Shown: one piece after another, positions 12,364-23,123 of the stretch
How positions within the stretch are numbered: position 1 is the first letter of the stretch
How the letters are laid out: each line of letters begins with the position of its first letter
Assembly: GCA_023614405.1 (NCBI GenBank)
Contig: CM042684.1
Coordinates: 465,939,650 to 466,003,649, forward strand
DNA from: Avena insularis
Lineage: Eukaryota; Streptophyta; Magnoliopsida; Poales; Poaceae
Direction: 5' to 3'
DNA: 64,000 nucleotides
The notes under the pieces: generated by a model
The model's input: the letters and a program-made list of their open reading frames with translations, nothing else
The model's database searches: none
What the model was told of the DNA's origin: nothing
Program-made: the position numbers and the translations under genes

Positions 12364-13960
12364 TGATGGCTCGTGTATTAACATGCTCGTTGGGGAACCC
12401 CAAGAGGAAGGTATGATGAGCACATCAGCAAGTTTCCCTCACTTATGAAACCAAGGTTTAATCGAACCAGTAGGAGCAAGGAAACACCCCAAAGGTGTTG
12501 CTAGTTGAGCCTTGGCAGGGAACACTATCAGTGCTAGTAGCAACGTGGAGACCTGCACAACAATACCACAGAACTTTGTCCCCAACTTGCGATGAGGTTG
12601 TCAATCTCACCAGTTTTGCTGAAAACAAAGGATTAAATGTATCGAATGGAAGGAAGTAATAGTTTGCAGAAAGTAAACACAAAGCAGTAAACAGTTTGTA
12701 GATTGTCTATAAAAGAAAAGGACCGGGATCCATAGTTCACTAGAGGTGGCTCTCCTTAAGATAGATAATATGCTGGGTGAACAAATTACAGCGAGGCAAT
12801 TGACAAACATCGAGAAAGCAATATATGCATATACTAATCATCTTGACTCCTTTGGAACTTGATTAGGCATTACAACATTATACATAGACCGCCATCCAAC
12901 TGCATCTATGACTAATAATCCACCTTCAGGTTATCATGCGAACCCCCTCTAGTATTAAGTTGCAAGCAACAGATTATTGGTTTACGAATTGTGTGTAAAG
13001 TAAACAATACGATTGTTCTATGAACAAATGATTGTTGTTTTCTCCCTAGTAGCAACAACACATCTAGTACCTTAGAGATTTCTGTCACTTCCCCAGATTA
13101 CCAAAGGCATGAACCCACTATCGAGCATAAATACTAACTCTTGGAGTTGCTAGAATCTACTTGGCCAAAATAGCTACTAACAACGGAAAGCATGCAAGAT
13201 CACAAATAACAAAGACATGATATAATCAATAATCAATCTGAAATAGCATCTCAATATCCATCGGATCCCCGCAAACACAACATGCACAATTACAAATAGA
13301 TGATCTTGATCATGAACGGAGCTCACAAGATTTAGACATGAAAGCACAAAGGAGGAGAACCAGCCATCTAGCTACTACATGGACCCGTAGTCCAGAGTTG
13401 AACTACTCACGCATCACACCGGAGGCTTGCATGATGATGAAGAAGGACTCCTGGGTGAATTCCCCTCTCCGGCAGGGTGCCGGGAAGAGCTTCAGATCCC
13501 TCCCGATCTAGGGATGGAGATGACGGCGGCTACAGACTCTTTCGTGGATTTTTGATCGGGTACTTAGGGTTTTCGTCCCGAGGGCATCTTATAGGCGGAA
13601 GGAGAGGCCGAGGGGGTGCCTGGGCTGGCCACACCACCCCCTGGCATGGCCAGGCCTGGCTCGTGCGACCAGGTGGTGTGGTGGCCCCCTGGATCCTCTC
13701 CGTCTTGTATTCTGGCATCTGATAACTTCCAGAAAAATAGGCACTTTGGTTTTTGTCCCGTCCAATTCCGAGAATATTCATTTTCTGACTTTCCTGAAAC
13801 CAAAAACAACAGAAAACAGGCAGCTGGCACTGTGGCTCTTGTTAATAGGTTAGTCCAAGAAATCATATGAAAAGTACTCCAAAGTGTGGACAAAACACAA
13901 GAAAGTGGATAAAACCAAGCATGGAACATCAAAAATTATAGATACATTTGCAATGTATCA
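12364..13960 (-). repeat. 5' LTR of element E
   Basis: A 1597 bp LTR that on the minus strand begins at 13960 with TGATACATTGC and ends at 12364 with ...GAGCCATCA next to the PBS side. It is a direct repeat of 6646-8239 with scattered substitutions and small indels. That divergence indicates an old insertion. No gene is supported within it. Confidence 0.9.
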
Positions 13961-14058
13961 GTATGTTACCAAAACCTCCTCCGTTATAACTTTACTCGTA
14001 GATAGACCTTGGCTAGGTGCGTTCTGTCGTAGGGAAAAATTTGTTTTCTGCCACAAAA
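13961..14058 (+). mobile_element. Copia-type LTR, right part (continues 6048-6645)
   Basis: After element E the interrupted LTR resumes with GTATGTTACCAAAACC and runs through TAGACCTTGGCTAGGTGCGTTCTG and TTTTCTGCCACAAAACCCC. The order matches 17081-17192 in the second copy (GATATGTTGCTGATG, then CAGCCTGGCTAGGTGTGTTCC, then TTTTCTGCCATAAAACCC). It ends directly against Copia integrase sequence on the minus strand at about 14059. Confidence 0.7.
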
Positions 14059-15660
14059 CCCCTTTAAAACATAGAAGTATGTAGTGGAGTCATCGATAAA
14101 AGTCATGAAATATCCTTTTCTGCATTATGTTACAACATTCATCTCACAAAGAACTGAATTTATAAGTTCTATTGGTGCTAAGATTCTTGGTTCTGTAGCC
14201 TTATGAAACATGCGGGGTTGCTTTGCATGTACATAAAGTTGGCACTTAGAACCTTTCACATTTGTGAACTTTGGAATTAAACTCATATCATGCAACCTGA
14301 GTTAATATATGACACAATCGAGAATGCCAAACATTGGACTCATTATTATTACAAACATGATTTATAACTTAAGTGCACGAGTCTGACAAAGAAAAGCGGA
14401 ACAAGCCTCCGCACACATAGCCTTTACCAACAAATTGTCCACATTTAGAGAGAACAATTTTATTGGACTCAAATATCAAGTTAAAACCATCTCGACATAA
14501 AAGTAGACCGCTGATGAGATTCTTATTGATGGAGGGAATATGATGTAGTTTTTTAGATGTACAGTCTTTCCCGAGGTAAACTTCACATTTACCGGACCAA
14601 CATCATGAACAAAAGCATATGAGACGTTTCCCATCATCATGGGGAAGGTACGTATGACCTGATAATAAGAAAACATGGAAATATTAGAAATACATGTGTA
14701 TTGGCACCGGTGTCTATCCACCATACATATGAAGCGCATACTGAAAAGATAGAAGGAACAGTGTTGTCCCCAACATCCATCATCTCGGTATCACCACCAA
14801 TAACAAAATTTGCGGTCTTTCCACTTTTCCCATGTTAACACTTATCAAAGCGTTAAGGGAAGCTAGGAGCCCAATGATCGGGGTCACCACAAACGTGGAA
14901 AGCCCATTTATTCTTATCATTCTTCTTCTTGAAGTTGTTTGAGTGAGAGGCTTTGTTCTTGCCATAAAAAATTCTCTTTGTTTTCAGATTTGTTCTTATT
15001 CTTGAACTTGTGGGATTAGAAGTTCTTTTTATGTACCAAATTGGCACTAGAACCTCCCTCAGATCCTCGAGCATGTGTGCCTTTTGCTCTCGCCTTTTCT
15101 TCTACATGAATAGACACAATAAGTTCTGTAATGGAAAACTCTCGTTTCTTATGTTTCAGAGAAGTAGCAATTTTTTCCCATATTGGAGGAAGCTTGGCAA
15201 TGATACGTCTGACAACAAACTTGTCTAGTAACACACACTTGAACTGTTCAAGTTTTTTGGCAAGTGAGTGTATCTCACGAGCTTGCTCAATAATGGAGCA
15301 CTCATTAGTCATCTTGTAGTCATAGAATTGCTCCATGACATACAACTCAGTGCCAGTGTCGGAGACCCCAAACTTGGCCTCAAGCATATCCCACATGTCC
15401 TTGCCATTATCAAATGACATATATGGGCTAACAATGTTGTCCCCAAAAACACTGAAAAGAGCCGCCATAAACATGGTATCTGATTTCTTAAAGGCCTCTT
15501 CCTAAGAAGAAGAAATTTCTCCCTAAGATTTGCCAAGAGTGGCGCTATAGGAGTTCAGGTTTTGAAACCAAAGAACTTCTCTCGTGCACCATATCTTATA
15601 CTTCGCACCATTCAATGGAGGTGGCCTCGTAGCAGCACCTATATATGCCAGTCGAATTGT
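14059..15660 (-). pseudogene. Ty1/Copia gag, zinc knuckle, protease-linker and integrase N-terminus
   Basis: Read on the minus strand, this is colinear with a Copia polyprotein. The gag (UBN2-like) starts near 15650 and has its best frame at 15016-15474, with blocks FDNGKDMWDMLEAKFG and IIAKLPPIWEKIATSLKHK. A zinc-knuckle-like motif (HVCGDPDHW, 14853-14965) has its first and last Cys changed to Phe. A SYAFVHDVGPVNVKFTSGKT-type stretch precedes the gag-pre-integrase region (14476-14739). Integrase begins and is cut after the first catalytic-Asp region (F-I-D-D-S, near 14085). RT and RNase H are missing. Multiple stops and frameshifts make it inactive. The deletion ends exactly at LTR-like sequence. 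Confidence 0.8.
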
Positions 15661-16400
15661 GTTTCCTATAATCAGGTTTTTGTATTGTTAAAAAATATGA
15701 GCAACAATTCATATGATTTAATCCGAGTAAACTAGCAAAGCATGATTAAATTAATAGTAATTAATCTAATCATGCAAACTAACATGGTAGATAAACTAAT
15801 TGCATTTATATAATATAAAATGACCAGATCTATTCTAAAGACTAGAACAAGATATTCTAACCAAATCTGAAAGAGGAAGTTTAGGGACACGTACGATGTA
15901 TCCTGAGCAACAACAACGTTTGTGTTGTCACCCATGTTGTTGAAGATGTTGCTGATGTCTAGGAAGAAGTTGTTGTTAGGGAAATCATTGTCGGACGACG
16001 TCATGATTGCTAGTATTCGCGTCGAGCGCTCCCCAAAAACCTGATTGCCCATCACTCATATAGGTTCTCTAGAGGCAGGGTTCTAGCCTACTATCTCAAG
16101 GAACTAAAATTAGAAGTGTGTATGTGCTCGTATATCCTTTGTGCCTTTGTCCTCTGTTTATAAGGATAAGATCCTCTTACTTCCCCAAGAATCTTTGTGT
16201 GAAACTTTCCCAGGAAGATTCATGGGGACAGAGCCGAGAAAACTAGTCATGTAGCGACAAGGGAGAGCCGAGAAAATCTGGCCGCAAGGTGACTAGGAAG
16301 AGTGAAGAAAATCTAGACGAAACAACAAGGGACAAATATCTAGGAGAGATATCTTCTAGAGTGTTCCCGAACAAATTCCCAATCAGGAAAACCAACACAC
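15661..16400 (-). other. Leader and possible promoter region of the Copia remnant
   Basis: The minus strand reads from a TATA-like CTTATAAACAGAGGAC (about 16155-16170) into an untranslated leader. It then reaches GTTTTTGGGGAGCGCTCGACGCG (about 16025-16050) and a short ORF start containing ISNIFNNMGDN (about 15930-15960). In related Triticeae Copia elements a spacer separates this short first coding piece from the main gag, and that spacer (15661-15900) looks intron-like here. The U3-like part contains repeats of GACAAGGGAGAGCCGAGAAAA (near 16255, 16570 and 16618). No primer-binding site was found. Confidence 0.45.
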
Positions 16401-16565
16401 GAGTTTTAAAAATCAGTTACTAAAATATTTAGCATGTGGGATTTACCTCTTTCTAATAGTTTCAAAATATAACATGTTTTTTAAAACATACATATCTAGA
16501 CATTTAGTGTGTATGTTCACTCATTTGCTTTGAATGCACACACTAAAAGGCGCCTAAATATATAT
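16400..16565. mobile_element. Possible decayed MITE (Stowaway-like)
   Basis: An AT-rich block separates two stretches that share the GACAAGGGAGAGCCGAGAAAA motif, as if it were inserted. Its middle (CATATCTAGACATTTAGTGTGTATGTTCACTCATTTG) resembles the core of grass Stowaway MITEs. ACACACTAAA near 16535-16550 partly mirrors TTTAGTGTGT near 16503. No clean terminal repeats or TA duplication are visible, so the call is weak. Confidence 0.25.
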
Positions 16566-16599
16566 GTTTAAAAATGCATAGTGACAAGGGAGAGCCGAG

Positions 16600-17192
16600 A
16601 AAACCCAGACGCATAGAGACAAGGGAGAGGTAAGGAAATCTGGCCGCAAGGTGACAAGGAAGCGTCGGGGCCTACCCAGTCGGCCACCGCTCCCCTCCTT
16701 CCCATGTGCCTCTTCGTTAAGTCCCACATGGGGAGCCCTTAGGAAGGGCAGACTCCCTTTGCCTATATAAAGGGGTTCCTATGGGTGGGAAGGACTATAC
16801 GCGCAAGAGACAACAAATCTGCGGCACGCTGTTGTGCTGTGGTGATTCTGGTCAGGAGATCTACTTCCGCAATCTCGGTAGGGTTCAAAAATCTATGAGT
16901 CATCGTCTTGAAACGTACGTGTGCGATACCTTAGGGGTGCTGCCACTTGTGGCACCAGATCATCATACGAGGACCTAGACAAGGGATGACTTGTGATGAG
17001 CTTCACAACCTTGAGGTCGGATGAGTACGACTATATCATCCATATTCCTGCATGAGCGTTAACCGTTTATAGTTTACAAGGATATGTTGCTGATGTCTCT
17101 CTCCATTACTACACTACTTCCTAGATACAGCCTGGCTAGGTGTGTTCCAATGTAGGATTTTTTTTCTTTTCTGCCATAAAACCCATTTAGGC
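16600..17192 (+). mobile_element. Second copy of the Copia-type LTR
   Basis: This copy parallels 6048-6645 plus 13961-14058 but is uninterrupted. It shows CCTATATAAAGGGG (about 16762-16775), a CGCAAT...GGTAGGGTTCAA block, a GTACGTGTGCGATACC block, GAGGACCTAGAC, GCGTTAACCG and the closing TTTTCTGCCATAAAACCC. At 17193 it changes abruptly to the tandem-repeat DNA. The TATA-like motif favours plus orientation, opposite to the neighbouring Copia ORFs. Confidence 0.65.
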
Positions 17193-19860
17193 AGGCCATA
17201 TTCTGAAATATTTTGTTTTTTCAAAAGTTTTGAACGCTCATGATTATCATTTTTTATGGAAATTAGTACAAGTCAAAGGATGTCGGGCGATGCTTTTATT
17301 TTATTGTTTTCAAAATAAGTTCAAATTTGTTTACATGCAATCTTAGCTCAAGACATTGAATCTTTCAAAATATTCGTTGTTTTTGATAATATTGATAACC
17401 TGGTGGGTACGTTCAAAAGATACTTGTATAACTTTAAGAGAAATCTTGCTACCACTTATTTTTTATCTAATATTGACAAATCGACTTAAATTTTTAAGTG
17501 GCAACATTATCTAGGAAGCTTGAGAACTCACAAAACTTCCTAATTAATCATAAGTGAATCATTTTCCACACTTTGACTGAAAACCGAGGTTGTTGTTGTA
17601 CTTCAAGCCATTTTTTCATGCTTTCTTTATAGAAAAACATTCTTGTCACTTAGAAAATTGAAAAAAAATCGTTCCTATAAGTTGGAAACTTTAGTTGACA
17701 TTATTTTTCACAATGCTAAGATGCACCCATCTACCAAATATGGAAACATTACCATAAAGTACAATCTACATATGGTTGTTACCTTTATCGTTCGGCTGGC
17801 AACCCAAGAATATTCATACACTATAGGCCATATTGTGGAGTAGTTTTTTTTCTTAAGTTATGATGACTTACGAATATCAATTATGTTTCATTGCAAGTAG
17901 TACACATAAGAGGGCGCCAGACGAAAGGTTTCATTTTTTAGGGTTTTCATTAATTTTGATTAACAGCTGGTGAGGATGAAATTGTCGACATGCATATTAA
18001 TATCAAGAACTTGAATCCTAGAAAAATCACGTTGGTGTTTGATGTATATTGACAGCCTCAGTACCATAAAGACTCAAAGGATGTTTGTGATTTTTTAAGA
18101 GCAATCTATCACACTTGTAGTTTAAATTTGACCTAATTTCAATGGCATGCATTCTAGGACATATTCTTCTTGCATGCTTTAAAGAAAAAACATTCTTGAC
18201 ACCTAGAAAATTGAAAAAAATGGTTCCTATAAGTTGATAAAAACATTCTTATCACTTAAAAAATTGGAAATCTCGATAAATCGATATAAAGCAATTTAAG
18301 TGGGTGGAGTTTGGCTAAGAAGATTGAAAACTCATAGAACTTGGGAATCGTAAGTAGAACATGGTCCACTCTGTCTAAAACTAGGGTTGTGGAATTCTGA
18401 GTCATACTCTTCCTACATTCTTTATAGAAAAAATACTCATGTCACATGGAACTCCCCTAGTAAAACGGATTAGTACAACAAGATGCACCCATCTACTAAA
18501 TGTGGAAACTATATCATAAATAAACATTTGATGTTGATAAGGGCATGACCTTCGTCGTTTGGGTTGAAACCAAAGAATAATTAATAATGTTCATGCATGG
18601 TAGCCAATATTGGGAAGCACCCAATCAGGATTTTCCCAAAAGTTATCAAAACACATGTTTCTCAATACACGTAATAGTACGCCGCACAAAAATATTATAC
18701 TTTTTACTCTTTATTTGAATATTTCCAAAATAATGTTAATTTTGTCGGGATGCACATGCATATAAAGAACTTGAATTTGTCAAAAGTTCGGTAGTTTTTG
18801 ATGTACTAAATTCCTGCTTGGCTTCAAAAGGTCAAAATTTTATACATGCAAATTATTAGTAAGAAGTTAAATCTTTAAAAAAATCGGTGGTTTTCGATAT
18901 ATTGACTTTCAAAAGATATTTATAGAACTTTTAGAATAGTCTACCACTTACTTTAGGTTCAAATTTTACCTAACATTGACAATTCACCTTAAATTCTTTT
19001 AAATGGGTGAAGTTAGCTAGAAAGCTTAAGAACTCATAAAAATTGTTAATCGTAAGTGAAACATGGTCCAACGTTTGTGAGGAACTAGGATGGTGGTAAT
19101 TCTAGCCATGTTCTTTGTGTTTGCTTTAATTTAATGAAAAATATTATTTTCACTTCAAAAGTTTAGAGTGGTTCTTTTGTTCCTAGAAGATGGAAACTCC
19201 TATTATTGGCAGCATTATTGTTCACCATGCCAAGATGCACCCATCTACCAAATATGGGAACATTACCATAAAGTATGATATACATATATATGGCCATTTG
19301 TCCTTATCGTTCAGCCTGAAGCCTAAGAATGTTCATCTATGGAAGGCCTTATTTTCAAGCAGTTTGTTTTCAAAAGTTTTGACCACTCATGATAATCATT
19401 TTTCACAGCAAGTAGTACAAATCAAAGGACATTGTGCGATGTTTTTTTAATTTTTAATTTTATTGTTTTCAGATCAAGGTCAAATTTTTCTACATGTAAA
19501 TGCTTCGCAAGAAGTTGAATCTTTTAACAAATTCATTGGTTTTTGATATATTGACAGCCTGGTGGGTACCTTCAAAAGATACTCGTGTAACTTTAAGAGT
19601 AATCTACTACTTATCCGTAGTTCAAATATTACCTGACATTGACAAATCGGCTTACATCAGTTTAACTATGTGAAGTTAGCTAGGAAGCTTGAGAACTAAT
19701 AAAACTTGGTAATCGTAAGTGACATGGTTCAAACTTTGTCTAGAAATTCAGCTTGTGGTATTTCAAACCATATTCACCATGCTTTCTCTTAGGAAAATAA
19801 ATATTTACTAAAAATGTTTTTCTATTTATTGTCTGCAAAATAAATACTAGTGACACCCTA
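17193..19860. repeat. Diverged tandem repeat array, unit about 0.7-0.8 kb
   Basis: Several marker blocks recur in the same order. AAGATGCACCCATCTAC occurs at about 17718, 18480 and 19231. GA(G/A)AACTCA...AATCGTAAGTG occurs at about 17530, 18323, 19025 and 19692. CAAAAGTTTTGA...CATGATAATCATTTTT occurs at about 17228 and 19372. GATATATTGACAGCCTGGTGGGTAC-like blocks occur at about 17385, 18035 and 19545. Spacings of 670-790 bases indicate roughly four copies with internal indels. No ORF above 86 codons and no TE protein motif were seen. I do not recognise the family. Confidence 0.75.
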
Positions 19861-20160
19861 AATAAATCATGGGAAAACAATTATCTATTTAAAATTTATG
19901 AAAAATTAGGGTGCTTTTGTGAGAGCATTCATCAATACGGTGAAATCATTATTTCGTAGAAATAATTGCAGAATTAAGTGAACAACAATATTCACATGAT
20001 AAAGAATAAGTTTGAAAACAGTTTGAAAATGTTCAAATGTCTTCGGATTAAAAGTGGATATAATATTAACGATAAAATACAGGGTCTCTATGATTTGATC
20101 AAAAGAGAATGGCATTTGAGTTAAAAAAATAGCAAACAAAAGACTTGAAAGATGTTTCAT
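19861..20160. other. AT-rich DNA without recognisable feature
   Basis: About 300 bases of AT-rich sequence after the tandem array. An 84-codon minus ORF (19906-20160) has no recognisable motif. Nothing else is supported. Confidence 0.5.
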
Positions 20161-21840
20161 AAATTATGTTGATTAGATATATCAAAGTGTATTGATATAC
20201 CTCAAACATCATAATAATCATAATGTATTGGTTACATATGTTCTAAAGAAAATCTTTGAATAAGTTATCGTATAAAGTTTGAACTGTAAGCCAAATAATT
20301 AACAAACGGTCATGAGATTAGGACATCATCTAGTTTCACACAAACAACACCACAAAAGTTGTGGCACATTCGAATTTTCTAGAGACTTTGATAAAATCGT
20401 TGCGAATAAGTATTTGTGGATGCACTCATAAGCAGTTATGAATACAAACCTTCCATAATGGAAAGACAAACTTGATGTTTTCCAAGGAATTCTTACCAAG
20501 AAAAGGTTTCTCGATAAGAATGAAAATGGAAGGAGTAAAAGTTTAAATCAAGATATTCAATCTTACCCATTTTGAGTTGCATAGCGGAATGTGTTCCATG
20601 AAACGAAACTCTACCAGAAAAGGGTGAGACTGATGATTATGATCATAACATTTCGATTAAAGACTTTACTAACAAAAGGTAGGATTCAATGGTACATTTC
20701 CAAATTGGTGGAAATACATTGATTTACTTTACATGTTAATCAAAATAACATACCTACAAATTGCAAAGAAGCGATGGTGGACCTAAGTGCGAGAGATGAT
20801 TTAAGAATCATGAAAACCAAGGAAAATTACATTTGAAGATTGCAAAACTAATGTGATTACTTGATTCTGTCAATGTAAGTGGTTACTTAACAATCCCAAA
20901 TAATTTGGAGTTATATGGAAAAAATGCAACTTTAAAGAAAGGCTTGAAAGCTCGATTTGTCATAAAGATTGTCTTGACAAATTTAATGGTTAACTACAGA
21001 AATTTAGCGATGCTTAAAGTTCAGTGGATTTAATTAGCACTTAGATGCAATTATGAGTAATTTCTAAACAAATCCGCATGTTCTCCAATATGATATGATA
21101 TTTAAGAAAGGTTGCAATTAGTATAACAGACATAAGTTTGTTGAATCATGTGGGTGCTAAACATCTCGCATGGAAAATTCTTGATTTGATTAGATCAAAT
21201 GATTTTGGGGATTACCAAATATCGAGAACGCCCATACTTGTGAAGTTTTTGAGTGGGAGCTATAGGGATATCAAAAGGTACTCATATGTGATGACATTCT
21301 TGAGTGGGAGCATGACGAACATCACTTTATATGTGTTTGATATATATATGGATGGTGTAAATGATATTACTAATATTTAAAGTAAATATTCTATGGATAA
21401 AGTTGTACAAAATATTAGATATTGAAATCTATTAAGATACATTGGCATATTTAATAAACATCAAAGCCATAATGTTTCTGATAGGATTCTGACACGAGTT
21501 CAGAATGTCCTAGAATAGATTCTCGAAAACTTTCAGAATAGGAAAAACAAAGTTGTTTTTCAATCTAGGTCAAACATTTGAGTAAGCAACAAAAGTTGAA
21601 TGGAGAAAGAAAGATGGTAATCATCCTAGATGAATATGTCACATGTTTCTTCCCCGAATCAACATGTTGTGTGCTTGGCTAGAATGTGACCCATAGTTCT
21701 TCACAAAGAACAAGTTCTGAAGTGATTCATGAATCACTGAACCAATTATAAGAGAATCATTAGGAATTAGAAAAGGATCTATACAGATATTGGAGTAGTG
21801 ACTAAAGGTATGACTAGTTTGGCTCATTAAGTTTGACTTC
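20161..21840 (+). mobile_element. Probable decayed Copia 3' coding/non-coding remnant
   Basis: No intact ORF remains (the longest is 80 codons, 21138-21380). The plus strand carries TTGAGTGGGAGC at about 21248 and 21301. This motif also recurs on the minus strand of element C (54260-57045, near 55208, 55292 and 55350). That suggests a related non-autonomous Copia-derived sequence in opposite orientation. Boundaries and family are uncertain. The evidence is motif sharing only. Confidence 0.35.
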
Positions 21841-22738
21841 AGCCAATCGCATTTCTAGTATAATGACAACATTGAAAGTCCTTGTTATTGATCGACCGCC
21901 ATTAGAAATATTTTAACATCCCATCTTTTAGGAACTAACCAAGGTTACAAATAGAAATTTGTGCATTTGCATGCATTCGTCTAAAAAGTTGGGGTAATTT
22001 TTTTGCCAAACAAAACCCTGGGACGATTAGAGTTTCTTGCACTGCTTTGAGTCAGGGTTTAGCTCTTAGAAGTGTTTGCTATGAATTCCGACATGATCCT
22101 TAGGAGGTATTATGAATTTGGGTGAATGATTTGAATTCATATTTGAAATTTGAATAATTTAAAAAGATTTTGTGAATTCGAAGTAATAGTGTTTATTTAA
22201 ATTCCAAAAAGAATTTAGTTATTATTATTGTTTGATTATTAAACAATTTTAAAAAAATAAAGGAAATAGACAGTAATATAAATGTATAACTCAAAGAGAG
22301 GTTCTTATTTTTTTCCTTTATTCCACCAGTAACAAATATAAACAAATATATATGAAGGAAGTACTTTACAAAAACAATATTGAAGGTAATGAAAACTTTA
22401 TTAATAATAAACATATATTAGATTGTATTTACAAAAGAGGAAAATAAAAAGATTACAATTGAAAACTAATAGACTAGTCCTAACTAAACCTAGTGTAAAT
22501 CTTCACTTGACCTTGTACCTGCAAATAAGACAAAAATAGAATAAAACAGTGTTAGGAGTTAATGTTAATTGCTCTAAGTTATTAACAGTGAAGTGCACAT
22601 GAGTGAGCCAAATCTGTTTAGAAGAAGGGACAAACTAGCAAGTATAGTATCTGTTAATTTCATAGTATAAGCCTTAGTACAACCTCATAGGCAGAAAAGG
22701 GGCAAGTTTCACCATGGATGGAAATAGTAAAAGGTGGG
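21841..22738. other. AT-rich intergenic/TE-derived DNA, unassigned
   Basis: About 0.9 kb with long A/T runs and a 73-codon minus ORF that has no recognisable motif. I see no LTR ends, PBS, tRNA or gene. The five bases before the next element are GTGGG (22734-22738). They cannot be tested as a duplication because that element's 3' end is lost. Confidence 0.5.
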
Positions 22739-23123
22739 TGACATAGGTACGATTACTCAGATGCTCATGATTGGCTACCCTACATTGGGTAAAAGGCTTA
22801 CGACCCAAGGAGATTTTAGATGATGGCCCAGCAGAAGCAACCGACAAAGACTTTGATTGTATTAGGAAAGAGATTGTATTGTAATTGCGCGTGTGAACCT
22901 ATCCGCATACAAATTTGAGAACCGGCCTGTTATATATAGGACGTGAGAAGCCTAAGCGAGGGTACAAAAATCTAGAGGACAACTTCTAATAGTGTGATCT
23001 ACTCAATATTCAAGCGACTTTGTCATCATCGTTTTCTTGACATCCGACGAAATCCCCAGCGTTCTCTTTTCCGCAAAACCCCAAGTCCATCACTATGGGC
23101 ATTGCCGAGGTTACCCCTCGTCA
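22739..23123 (+). repeat. 5' LTR of element B1
   Basis: A 385 bp LTR beginning TGACATAGGTACGATTACTC and ending ACCCCTCGTCA immediately before the PBS. It aligns along its length with the two 402 bp LTRs of B2. A TATA box (TATATATA, 22931-22938) precedes a presumptive transcript start. An ATG at 23095 near the LTR end opens the gag frame. Confidence 0.85.

Larger units (their letters stand above)
6646..13960 (-). mobile_element. Complete non-autonomous Athila-like Gypsy element E (Sabrina-like)
   Basis: The element is 7.3 kb, with two LTRs of about 1.6 kb (6646-8239 and 12364-13960) that are roughly 93% alike by eye. On the minus strand the LTR starts TGATACATTGCAAATGTATC and ends ...CGAGCCATCA. 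The PBS (12335-12353) and a purine-rich tract next to the 3' LTR (AAGCTTGGGGATGT, ending at 8240) are in place. The flanking 5-mers are GTATT (6641-6645) and GTATG (13961-13965). The internal region encodes only gag/protease remnants, with no RT or integrase, so mobility must have come from proteins of another element. Family naming (Sabrina/WHAM group) is from memory of LTR ends and is tentative. Confidence 0.88.

Noticed and set aside
13564..13932. 122-codon minus ORF with Cys/Leu-rich translation
   Set aside because: It lies in the LTR of element E and overlaps a plus-strand ORF of the same LTR; no domain is present.
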